Assembly: GCA_003258795.1 (NCBI GenBank)
Contig: QHMH01000012.1
Span: 13,326 to 77,325, forward strand
Direction of reading: 5' to 3'
From: Candidatus Melainabacteria bacterium
GTDB taxonomy: Bacteria > Cyanobacteriota > Vampirovibrionia > Gastranaerophilales > Gastranaerophilaceae
DNA length: 64,000 nucleotides
In this document: positions 9,364 through 17,215 of the stretch, piece by piece
How the letters are laid out: every line of letters starts with the position of its first letter
Numbering within the stretch: position 1 is the stretch's first letter
Translations under genes and position numbers: made by a program
The notes under the pieces: generated by a model
The model's input: the letters and a program-made list of their open reading frames with translations, nothing else
What the model was told of the DNA's origin: nothing
Database searches by the model: none

Positions 9364-10791
9364 ATGTATGATAAGAAATCATTAAAGGCTGAGGAATTTA
9401 TTGATAATCAAGAAATTCTATCTTCGCTTGAATACGCAGAAAAAAACAAGAAAAATAGAGCCTTAATAGAACAAATTATAAAGAAAGCTGAAGAAAGAAA
9501 AGGTTTATCACATAGAGAAGCTTCTGTTTTGCTTGCTTGTGGGGAGGCGGATTTAAACGAAAAAATATTTGAACTTGCCAGACAAATTAAGCAAGATTTT
9601 TATGGAAACAGAATTGTTTTATTTGCACCACTTTATTTGTCAAATTACTGTATAAATGGCTGTGTATATTGTCCTTATCATGCTAAAAACAAACACATTC
9701 CTCGAAGAAAAATGTCCCAAGAAGAAATTGAAAAAGAAGTTATTGCACTTCAGGATATGGGGCATAAAAGACTTGCGATTGAAACAGGAGAAGACCCTGT
9801 TAACAATCCAATTGAATATGTAATTGAAAGTTTAAAAACAATATACAGCATAAAGCATAAAAATGGTGCTATAAGACGTGCAAACGTTAATATAGCAGCA
9901 ACAACAGTAGAAAACTACAGAAAATTAAAAGAAGCTGGAATTGGAACTTATATTCTATTTCAAGAAACGTATAATAAAAAAAGTTATGAAAAACTTCATC
10001 CAACTGGCCCTAAACACAATTATGCCTACCATACAGAAGCTATGGACAGAGCCATGGAGGGTGGAATTGATGATGTTGGGTTAGGAGTTTTATTTGGACT
10101 TGAGGGTTACAAATACGAATTTACAGCATTGTTAATGCATGCAGAACATCTTGAAGCTGTTCATGGTGTTGGACCTCATACAATAAGTGTTCCAAGAATA
10201 AGACATGCTGATGATATTGACCCAAAAGCATTTGACAATGGAATTGATGATGAAACTTTCTGCAAGATTGTTGCCTGCATAAGAGTTGCAGTACCATATA
10301 CGGGAATGATTTGTTCTACAAGGGAATCAAAAGAAGTTAGGGCAAAAGTTCTTAAACTGGGGATTTCACAAATTTCAGGAGCATCAAAAACTTCTGTGGG
10401 CGGGTATGCAAAAGACTCAGAAGAAAATTCTTGCGAAGAAGATTCGTCACAATTTGATGTAAATGATACAAGATCTTTGGACGATGTAATAAAGTGGTTA
10501 ATGGAAGAAGGATACCTTCCAAGTTTTTGTACAGCTTGTTATAGAGAAGGAAGAACCGGCGAAAGATTTATGGAAATATGTAAATCAAAACAAATTCAAA
10601 ACTGCTGTCAACCAAATGCCCTATTAACTTTGAAGGAATATCTTGAAGATTATGCATCAGAAGAAACTAAAAAAGTTGGAAATGAACTTATAAAAGAGGA
10701 AATTCCAAAACTTTATAACAAAACATTAACGAGAAAAGTTGAAGAACTTTTAAAAGATATTGAACAGGGCGGAAGAGATTATAGATTTTAA
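9364..10791 (+). CDS. hydG: [FeFe]-hydrogenase maturase HydG (radical SAM tyrosine lyase)
   Basis: HydG cleaves tyrosine to make the CO and cyanide ligands of the hydrogenase H-cluster. The start is the ATG at 9364, behind a GAAGAAGG ribosome-binding site. The 475-residue protein has the radical SAM CX3CX2C motif at Cys96, Cys100 and Cys103 (NYCINGCVYC), and the C-terminal extension with a second cluster site CTACYREG...NCC, which distinguishes HydG from the thiamine enzyme ThiH. No hydE, hydF or hydrogenase gene is next to it; rmlA follows after 15 bases. It implies that this organism makes an [FeFe] hydrogenase encoded elsewhere. Confidence 0.93.
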   Translation: MYDKKSLKAEEFIDNQEILSSLEYAEKNKKNRALIEQIIKKAEERKGLSHREASVLLACGEADLNEKIFELARQIKQDFYGNRIVLFAPLYLSNYCINGCVYCPYHAKNKHIPRRKMSQEEIEKEVIALQDMGHKRLAIETGEDPVNNPIEYVIESLKTIYSIKHKNGAIRRANVNIAATTVENYRKLKEAGIGTYILFQETYNKKSYEKLHPTGPKHNYAYHTEAMDRAMEGGIDDVGLGVLFGLEGYKYEFTALLMHAEHLEAVHGVGPHTISVPRIRHADDIDPKAFDNGIDDETFCKIVACIRVAVPYTGMICSTRESKEVRAKVLKLGISQISGASKTSVGGYAKDSEENSCEEDSSQFDVNDTRSLDDVIKWLMEEGYLPSFCTACYREGRTGERFMEICKSKQIQNCCQPNALLTLKEYLEDYASEETKKVGNELIKEEIPKLYNKTLTRKVEELLKDIEQGGRDYRF

Positions 10792-10806
10792 AAAACGGAG
10801 TTTATT

Positions 10807-11682
10807 ATGAAAGGAATTATTCTTGCAGGTGGTGCAGGCACAAGATTATACCCATCAACAATGGTTGTTTCAAAACAATTGCTACCAGTTTACGACAAAC
10901 CAATGATTTATTATCCAATATCAGTTCTTATGCTTGCAAATATCAAGGATATTTTAATTATCTCAACGCCGCAAGATTTACCAAATTTTAAAAAGTTTTT
11001 AGGAACTGGAGAACAGTTTGGATTGAATTTTTCATACGTTGAGCAACCATCTCCTGACGGATTGGCTCAAGCTTTCATTTTAGGGAAAGACTTCATTGGA
11101 GATGATAATGTATGTCTTATTTTAGGGGATAACATATTTTTTGGTGAAGGTTTCTCAATTTTGTTAAAATCGGTTGTAGAAGATATTAACAAGAATGGCG
11201 GAGCTACTGTTTTTGGATACAGAGTTAAAGATCCTGAAAGATTTGGCGTTGTTGAATTTGACAAAAATAATAAGGCCGTTTCAATTGAAGAAAAGCCTAA
11301 AAAACCAAAATCAAATTACGCCGTTACTGGATTATATTTTTATGATAATAACGTTGTTGAATATGTCAAAAACCAAAAACCTTCTGCAAGAGGCGAACTT
11401 GAGATTACAGATTTAAACAACAAATATCTTGAACAAGGCAAGTTGAATGTGGAACTCTTTGGTCGTGGTTTTGCTTGGCTTGATACAGGAACTCACTCTT
11501 CACTTCTTCGTGCAGGACAATATGTTCAAACAATTGAAGAAAATCAAGGTGTTAAAATTGCTTGCTTGGAAGAAATCGCTTGGAAAATGGGATTTTTAAC
11601 AAAAGAAGATTTGCTTAAACAATCTGAAAAATATAAAAATAATGAATATTACAATTATATAAAAGAACTTGTAAAAGATTAG
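10807..11682 (+). CDS. rmlA: Glucose-1-phosphate thymidylyltransferase RmlA
   Basis: Makes dTDP-glucose from dTTP and glucose-1-phosphate, the first step toward dTDP-rhamnose and related envelope sugars. At 291 residues it has the expected length. It has the nucleotide-binding GGAGTRLYPST motif, KPMIYYPIS, the metal site segment LILGDNIFFG, VEFD, EEKPKKPKSN, and the C-terminal GFAWLDTGTH stretch. The other rml genes are absent from the window. It follows hydG by 15 bases with its own GGAG ribosome-binding site; functional linkage with hydG is not obvious. Confidence 0.95.
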   Translation: MKGIILAGGAGTRLYPSTMVVSKQLLPVYDKPMIYYPISVLMLANIKDILIISTPQDLPNFKKFLGTGEQFGLNFSYVEQPSPDGLAQAFILGKDFIGDDNVCLILGDNIFFGEGFSILLKSVVEDINKNGGATVFGYRVKDPERFGVVEFDKNNKAVSIEEKPKKPKSNYAVTGLYFYDNNVVEYVKNQKPSARGELEITDLNNKYLEQGKLNVELFGRGFAWLDTGTHSSLLRAGQYVQTIEENQGVKIACLEEIAWKMGFLTKEDLLKQSEKYKNNEYYNYIKELVKD

Positions 11683-11741
11683 CCGATGTTCTTCATCTTT
11701 TAGGTAATGCATAATTTTTTTGAATTTTGTATAACATTTTT

Positions 11742-12041
11742 ATGATTACGAAATTAGACGAAAAAAATTTTGATGAATACACAAAATCTGGACTTAAAGT
11801 TGTAGAATTTTTTGCAGAGTGGTGTGGTTACTGCAAAATGCAAAAACCAATTCTTGAAGAAATGGAAAAGGTGAACATCGGTCAAATAGATGCAGAAAAA
11901 TCACCTTCAATTGCGAGAAAATTCAACATTAACGGTTTTCCAACAATGATTATAATGAAGAACGGAAGCGAAGTCGATAGACTGGTTGGCTTTCATTCTA
12001 AATACGATATTATGAGTGTTGTTATGAAATATTTAAAATAG
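11742..12041 (+). CDS. Thioredoxin-like protein with CGYC active site
   Basis: A 99-residue single-domain thioredoxin fold with the active-site segment AEWCGYCKMQKP near residue 30, and the cis-proline region GFPTMIIM near residue 70. The CxxC middle pair is Gly-Tyr in place of the classic Gly-Pro, which usually makes the redox potential less reducing, so it may act as a more specialised disulfide reductase or glutaredoxin-like protein. The ATG at 11742 is chosen over an upstream in-frame TTG. The gene converges with, and overlaps by 20 bases, the end of the minus-strand permease gene. Confidence 0.88.
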   Translation: MITKLDEKNFDEYTKSGLKVVEFFAEWCGYCKMQKPILEEMEKVNIGQIDAEKSPSIARKFNINGFPTMIIMKNGSEVDRLVGFHSKYDIMSVVMKYLK

Positions 12042-12909
12042 GCAAGAATTTATCAATTGCAATTCCAGAAAATATACTTACTATAAGTAATATCGAAATT
12101 ACAAGCAAGGTGTTTTTGCACTTGTTATTTTTCAAAAGAACGAGTAACCCCAAGCCTGCGCCCGATGATAGCCCAGCAATTAACGAACCAAAACTTATTG
12201 TTTTTTCAAGGTATAGCATAACAACTAAAACTGATATACTACAATTTGGAATAAGTCCAACTATTGAAATCAAAACCGGTTGCATCATAGAGTTTTCAAA
12301 CACGAATTCTCGAACGACCTCAATTCCAAAATGAGATAGAACATAGTTTAAAATACAACATGTTATAAAAATAAATGTAAAAATATTGTAGGTGTGTTTT
12401 ATCGGATGAAGTAGAAATGGCTCACTTTCAGTAATTTCATGATTGCAACAGCCTTTTTCGAATGTAATTTTTTCCGCAACGAGATTTTTCTGGAAAACTT
12501 TTCCAAAAATGAAATCAACCACATATCCAACAACAACTCCTAATAAAAATTTGATTAGAATGATTTGCGCAATGAGTTTTGTGTTAGTTACATCCGCAAT
12601 CAAGACAGGAATAGCCTCATCTGATGTTGCAATGTAAACGGAGAGCAATGTACCTATAGATATAAACCTTTTAATATACAACGTACTTGCTATAACAGAA
12701 AATCCGCATTGTGGTATAATAGCAATTAAAGCACCAATTATCGGACCTGCTTTTTTCGAATACTGCATAAATGTTGCGATTTTTTGTGAAAATTTTTCTT
12801 CAAAAAGTTCAATTATCACAAATATCAAAAATAGCGCCGGTATTAGTTTTATACTATCAACAAATGCATCTGCTAAAAATTCTGGTAAAACTATATTGTC
12901 CATTATCAT
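12022..12909 (-). CDS. Putative 10-TM heavy-metal/arsenic exporter-type permease (ArsP_2-like)
   Basis: A 295-residue integral membrane protein with about ten hydrophobic helices arranged as two related halves. Each half carries a matching motif, IPQCGFSVIASTLY and IPNCSISVLVVMLY, characteristic of the putative ArsP_2-type heavy-metal or manganese permeases. The loop between the halves is His/Cys-containing (GCCNHEITES) and could bind metal. The substrate is not determined by sequence alone. It is divergent from the 65-residue gene that follows. The MIMDN start offers two adjacent Met codons. Confidence 0.65.
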   Translation of the reverse strand: MIMDNIVLPEFLADAFVDSIKLIPALFLIFVIIELFEEKFSQKIATFMQYSKKAGPIIGALIAIIPQCGFSVIASTLYIKRFISIGTLLSVYIATSDEAIPVLIADVTNTKLIAQIILIKFLLGVVVGYVVDFIFGKVFQKNLVAEKITFEKGCCNHEITESEPFLLHPIKHTYNIFTFIFITCCILNYVLSHFGIEVVREFVFENSMMQPVLISIVGLIPNCSISVLVVMLYLEKTISFGSLIAGLSSGAGLGLLVLLKNNKCKNTLLVISILLIVSIFSGIAIDKFLPILNIS

Positions 12910-12952
12910 ATTTTAAATTATAATACGAATAAAAAAAAAGGAGATGATAAAA

Positions 12953-13150
12953 ATGTATCAATTGTATGTTGAAAAAGAAGATGCTTTTTCTGAAGATTTA
13001 GTCGGAGAATACACAAAACTTGAAGATGCTCGTGCAAAATTAGAAAAAATAAAAGCTAAAACACCAAATATTTCTTATAGAATAGAAGAACTTGCTGGTG
13101 GTTTTAATAGCTACGGAGAAAGACTTTCAAGTATAGTAGAAGAGGGATAA
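12953..13150 (+). CDS. Small hypothetical protein upstream of serpin-like gene
   Basis: A 65-residue protein starting at the ATG at 12953, placed nine bases after a GGAG ribosome-binding site; the earlier ATG at 12944 lies too close to that site. The sequence (MYQLYVEKEDAFSEDL...) is acidic, with a helix of EDARAKLEKIKAK type, and has no signal peptide. It ends three bases before the serpin-like gene, so the two are a transcriptional unit. No family is recognised. Confidence 0.6.
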   Translation: MYQLYVEKEDAFSEDLVGEYTKLEDARAKLEKIKAKTPNISYRIEELAGGFNSYGERLSSIVEEG

Positions 13151-13153
13151 AGT

Positions 13154-14182
13154 ATGAGAAAAAAATCAATTCTTTCCTTGTTTATACTTTGCCTTATCGG
13201 TATCTATTTTATGGTTTGCGGTTTTACATTTTTCAAAAGAAGTCTTAAAACCCCAAAAGTAGAAGTTAAACAAGAGGTTGTATCTAAAAACAACACCAGT
13301 GATGTTTGGTGTATCACTTTCCAACTTATTTGGAACGAACTTATGGATAAACTCCAAAAACCAGTAGTATTCGAGGGTGGAAATCCAGAACTCGCAAATG
13401 AACTTAATAAAAAGTTGTATACAAAAGATTTAATATCAGAAAAATCCTGCTATCTTGCTGATGGAAAAATCTCTCAAAAGCTTAAAAAGAAAATCGAAAA
13501 AGATATCTACAAAAAGTTTAAAGAAAAAAGTGATATCTTGGACAAAATCGACTGGAATGCAAAGGAAACTTATCTTTTCTATGCAATGCTTAAAAAAGAC
13601 TTTTTGTTCCTCACTCCTTTCGACAAACTTCCAAATCAATACTTTAACTCAAAAGACAAAGTTAAATACTTTGGAATAAACAAGAAATCAAATCACAAAC
13701 TTTATAAAAATGTCGATGTAGTTTTCTACAACAATCGTAACGATTTTGCCGTTAAACTTAATACGAAAGAAAATGAAGAAATCATTTTATATCGTACAGA
13801 CAAGCAAGATTCATTTGAAAACCTTTACAAAAAGGTAAATAAAAAATATTATGATGAATTTGGTAAAGATGATATATTAGAAATTCCAAATATCGATGTT
13901 AACAAACTCATATCCTATGATGTTCTTTGCGGAAAAAGAATAGTAGGAACAAATTATGTGATCGGTCAAGCACTTCAAACAATTAAATTCAAACTTGATG
14001 ACAAAGGCGGAACATTGAAAAGTGAAGCTGCAATGACAGTTATGAAAACATCTATGCCTATAATAAGAGATGAAAGATATTTTATATTTAATAAACCTTT
14101 CGTTCTCTTCTTGAGAGAAAAAGGTAAAGATAAACCATATTATGCAATGAGAATAGAAGATGCAAAATATTTGGTAAAATAA
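13154..14182 (+). CDS. Membrane-anchored serpin-like protein
   Basis: A 342-residue protein with an N-terminal hydrophobic anchor (residues 6-25, ILSLFILCLIGIYFMVCGF). Three stretches resemble serpins: YLFYAMLKKDFLFLTPFDKL recalls the strand-3A segment with its W..PFD core; IKFKLDDKGGTLKSEAAMTV recalls the hinge of the reactive-centre loop; and RYFIFNKPFVLFLREKGK recalls the C-terminal PF signature. Serpins trap serine or cysteine proteases by cleavage of that loop. Here the hinge lacks the usual run of small alanines and the last residues lack a clear FxG, so inhibitory activity is uncertain. It is likely exported and membrane-tethered. Confidence 0.5.
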   Translation: MRKKSILSLFILCLIGIYFMVCGFTFFKRSLKTPKVEVKQEVVSKNNTSDVWCITFQLIWNELMDKLQKPVVFEGGNPELANELNKKLYTKDLISEKSCYLADGKISQKLKKKIEKDIYKKFKEKSDILDKIDWNAKETYLFYAMLKKDFLFLTPFDKLPNQYFNSKDKVKYFGINKKSNHKLYKNVDVVFYNNRNDFAVKLNTKENEEIILYRTDKQDSFENLYKKVNKKYYDEFGKDDILEIPNIDVNKLISYDVLCGKRIVGTNYVIGQALQTIKFKLDDKGGTLKSEAAMTVMKTSMPIIRDERYFIFNKPFVLFLREKGKDKPYYAMRIEDAKYLVK

Positions 14183-14423
14183 AAATAAAAATGGGTTCAG
14201 TGTTGATATTTACATAAAAAAAAGATCATTTAAACATAATGGAAACACAGTTCTAAGAACTTGTCGCAATGAAATCGATGAAAGTGGTTTTATCCGTAAC
14301 GGAAAACCAAAAAGTATCATAAATGTATTTAAGGACATAGTTGCACAAATAAGTTCACAACGAGAAAGAACAGCAAAATTGTCATCTATTACTGAAAGTG
14401 ACTTAACCGTTTTTAAAAAATAA
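14178..14423 (+). pseudogene. Possible start-less coding remnant
   Basis: Between the serpin-like gene and a terminator, one frame stays open for 81 codons without an ATG, GTG or TTG start. It reads roughly ...NGFSVDIYIKKRSFKHNGN...KPKSIINVFKDIVAQISSQRERTAKLSSITESDLTVFKK then stop. Its composition looks coding, so it could be the 3' remnant of a broken gene or use an unusual start. It overlaps the preceding stop codon. No family is recognised. Confidence 0.3.
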
Positions 14424-14443
14424 AAATTACAAAAATAATAAAG

Positions 14444-14470
14444 AACGAACCAAAATTGGTTCGTTTTTTT
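14444..14470. terminator. Intrinsic terminator, probably bidirectional
   Basis: Stem AACGAACC (14444-14451) with GGTTCGTT (14458-14465), loop AAAATT, followed by a run of T on the plus strand. It sits just past the end of the bifunctional-nuclease gene on the minus strand, where the AT-rich flank could also serve that gene. Confidence 0.8.
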
Positions 14471-14981
14471 ATTGATCTGAATCAGGAAAATCTTTTAACA
14501 TTTTTGCAAAATCCGATGGTTTAACATTTTGAATGAAATCTCTGAATTCTTCAGATTCTTCTTCATCTTTCGCCGTATCAGTAGAAACAGAGCCAGTTGC
14601 CAAAACTTTCGCTGCAACCAATATCGGTGCATCTGCTCTCATCGCAATTGCAATTGCATCTGATGGACGAGAGTCAATTTCACTTTCATCACCTGTTTCT
14701 TCATTTACCAAAACTAATTTTGCGAAATATGTATCTTTTTCAACATCACAAATTTCAACTCTATCAAGTCTATGACCAGTTTTTTCAAAAATTTGCAAGA
14801 ATAAATCATGTGTCATTGGACGAGCTACAATAAGATTTTCAATTTTTCTTATAATTGCACTTGCTTCAGCAGAGCCAATCCAAATTGGTAATGCTTTTCT
14901 ATTATCTTTATCATGAAGCACTACAATCGGAGAACCTGTTCTCGTATCAAGTGCTATACCCATAACTCTCATTTCAATCAT
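14469..14981 (-). CDS. Bifunctional nuclease (BFN/DUF151) family protein
   Basis: A 170-residue protein of the BFN family, whose members were described in plants and bacteria as nucleases acting on DNA and RNA. The family core is clear: MRVMGIALDTRTGSPIVVLHDKDN, LPIWIGSAEASAI, RPMTHDLFLQIFE, and the conserved SRPSDAIAIAMRADAPI. After the core, about 40 acidic residues form a variable C-terminal tail ending KMLKDFPDSDQ. It appears monocistronic, with the secreted-protein gene following it in the same orientation after a 55-base gap on the upstream side. The in vivo role in this group is not established. Confidence 0.85.
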   Translation of the reverse strand: MIEMRVMGIALDTRTGSPIVVLHDKDNRKALPIWIGSAEASAIIRKIENLIVARPMTHDLFLQIFEKTGHRLDRVEICDVEKDTYFAKLVLVNEETGDESEIDSRPSDAIAIAMRADAPILVAAKVLATGSVSTDTAKDEEESEEFRDFIQNVKPSDFAKMLKDFPDSDQ

Positions 14982-15036
14982 GCTTATTATCCTTCTTTCA
15001 AATTATATTATAGCTGAAAATTTCAACAAATACAAT

Positions 15037-15603
15037 CTACATTCTAACAGAACGAACAATAATATAATACCTGTAATTGTTATAGTATATAATCAAAATT
15101 ACAAAATTATCTGCAACATCCTCAACCTCAAGGTAAGTTTTTGCAAGAGGTTTTCTTTTCGCACTTTTAAAAACTTTACCAACAAACATATGCAAAGAAT
15201 TTCCAATCTTTTGAGTAATAGTATATCTTGGTTTTGGTAAATGTGTTCTGTAAAAATCAATCGGAACAATTTCTTTTTTGTAAACAGGCAAGATATGAAC
15301 AATCAGTCCATTTTGCTTAAACAGTATATACTGCTTTCCCTTATGTTCACGTGGAGTCAAGTCATAATAACCTGGCTTAATTGTTATAGTTTTAAAATAT
15401 AATGGCGAACTTAACCTTAAAAGTGGATAAACAGAATATGAAGCATCCTTGTTGTCATAATACTGTCCTGGGTCAATTCCGTGAATATATGAAAAATCTG
15501 GAACTTTCATATCCAAATAAATCTTTCTATAATCCGATTCTGCAGCCATAGAAATAGATACGAACATATTAAGTATTACGAGTAAAGTTAAAATTTTCTT
15601 CAT
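15037..15603 (-). CDS. Secreted hypothetical protein
   Basis: A 188-residue protein with an N-terminal signal peptide (KKILTLLVILNMFVSISMAAES). The mature part is beta-rich and has basic and aromatic residues (ITIKPGYYDLTPREHKGKQYI and a tyrosine-rich C terminus, IIYYNNYRYYIIV). It has no cysteines that would suggest a lipoprotein anchor. The end abuts the promoter side of the bfn gene. No family is recognised; a periplasmic or surface role is inferred from the signal peptide. Confidence 0.6.
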   Translation of the reverse strand: MKKILTLLVILNMFVSISMAAESDYRKIYLDMKVPDFSYIHGIDPGQYYDNKDASYSVYPLLRLSSPLYFKTITIKPGYYDLTPREHKGKQYILFKQNGLIVHILPVYKKEIVPIDFYRTHLPKPRYTITQKIGNSLHMFVGKVFKSAKRKPLAKTYLEVEDVADNFVILIIYYNNYRYYIIVRSVRM

Positions 15604-15619
15604 ACATCTATTTTAATAA

Positions 15620-17215
15620 TTATTTGAGATTTTTCAAGGAAATTCCAGATTTTACCAAATCAGCTTTCTTCTTCATTTCATCTCTTTTCTTTTCAAGCTG
15701 TCTTTGTTGACCATAACCCAAAAATACATATATCAAAATTCCTATCAATAGCCATAGTGGAAACATTGTAGTAGAAGTTTTCAAAAATTTCATTGAATAT
15801 ACCATAAGACTTCCACAAGTTAAAACCCCTAATATTGGAAAATATGGAGAAAATGGGACTTTGAACGGTCTTGGTCTATCTGGATCAGTTTTTCTCAAAA
15901 TTAAAACGGCTATACATATAATGATGAACGATGTAAATGTTCCAAAATTACAAAGTTCTGCAGATATATTTAAATCCATAAACAACGAGCAAAATACAAC
16001 AAGTAAACCAGATATCCAAGTAAGAATATGAGGAGTTCTAAATTTTTTGTGAACAACTCTCAATCCCTTCGGAATAAATCCATCACGACTCATAGCATAT
16101 AAAATTCTTGTTGTTCCGAGTTGATAGATAAGTAGTACAGATGTTAGCCCTGCCAATGCACCAACAGAAATCAAACCCGCAAACCAATCTTTGCCAATAT
16201 ATCGCATAGCATGAGCGATAGGAGCTTGTGTGTCTATTGAACCAAAAGGAACAATTCCTGTTAGAGTAAGTGCAACACCTACATACAAAACAGTACAAAT
16301 GATAAGTGTACCCAAAATACCGATTGGCAAATCTCTTTGTGGATTCTTCGTTTCCTCTGCTGTTGTAGAGATTGCATCAAAACCTACATAAGCAAAAAAT
16401 ATAATGAAGGCTCCCATAAAGACTCCTTCAAATCCGTTTGGAGCAAATGGTGTCCAATTTTCTGGTTTTATATAAAAAGAACCAACAACAATAAATGATG
16501 AAATTATAAAAATATTCACAGCAACCATAATACTTGCAAATCTTGTTGATTCTTTCACCCCTTTTATCAAGATAATTGTCAAAAAGATTACAATCAAAAT
16601 TGCAGGCAAATTCATTGCCACAGGAATTTTATCAAACAAAAATGGGATTTTATCGTGAATATCAATAGAATATTTGTCGCACATTACGGAAATAGAACGA
16701 TAATCATTTCTAAGCCATATCGGGAAATTCACAACAAAATCCGGTAAAACATGTCTAAACCCTTTTAAGAGTTGAGAAAGATATCCAGTCCAGGCACTTG
16801 CAACGGTGATATTACCGATTGCATATTCAAGCATCAATATCCAACCAACCATCCATGCCATAAATTCACCCATTGTTGCATAAGTATATGTATAAGCACT
16901 TCCTGCAACAGGAATCATAGCAGCTATTTCAGAATAACAAAGTGCTGAAAAAACACAAGATAATGCCGCAAGCAACATTGAAATTATAATCGCAGGACCA
17001 GCCCCAACACCTTCTGGTCCACCTTGTATTGCACTACCAATAATTGTAAAAATACCAGTACCTACAACTGCACCAATACCAATGATGATTAAATCAAAAA
17101 TATTCAATGTTTTTTTTAATTCAGACTTTTTCCCTTCTGCAATCAAAACATCAGCTTTTTTCACTCTAAACATGTTAGAGAGTACAGTTTTTATCTTATT
17201 TGTTAATAGGTTCAT
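15620..17215 (-). CDS. APC-family amino-acid permease (second of tandem pair)
   Basis: A large multi-helix transporter of the amino acid-polyamine-organocation superfamily, cationic-amino-acid-like. It has the first-helix motif IGIGAVVGTGIFTIIG, a Gly/Pro-rich second region, and FAYVGFDAISTTAEETKNPQRDLP, which is typical of the family. The start at 17215 (MNLLTNKIK, 531 residues) is preferred; an upstream in-frame start would overlap the previous gene by 70 bases, whereas this one overlaps it by 20. About 12 to 13 transmembrane segments are visible. The substrate cannot be told from sequence. It is very similar throughout to the next-door paralog, pointing to a tandem duplication. Confidence 0.88.
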   Translation of the reverse strand: MNLLTNKIKTVLSNMFRVKKADVLIAEGKKSELKKTLNIFDLIIIGIGAVVGTGIFTIIGSAIQGGPEGVGAGPAIIISMLLAALSCVFSALCYSEIAAMIPVAGSAYTYTYATMGEFMAWMVGWILMLEYAIGNITVASAWTGYLSQLLKGFRHVLPDFVVNFPIWLRNDYRSISVMCDKYSIDIHDKIPFLFDKIPVAMNLPAILIVIFLTIILIKGVKESTRFASIMVAVNIFIISSFIVVGSFYIKPENWTPFAPNGFEGVFMGAFIIFFAYVGFDAISTTAEETKNPQRDLPIGILGTLIICTVLYVGVALTLTGIVPFGSIDTQAPIAHAMRYIGKDWFAGLISVGALAGLTSVLLIYQLGTTRILYAMSRDGFIPKGLRVVHKKFRTPHILTWISGLLVVFCSLFMDLNISAELCNFGTFTSFIIICIAVLILRKTDPDRPRPFKVPFSPYFPILGVLTCGSLMVYSMKFLKTSTTMFPLWLLIGILIYVFLGYGQQRQLEKKRDEMKKKADLVKSGISLKNLK

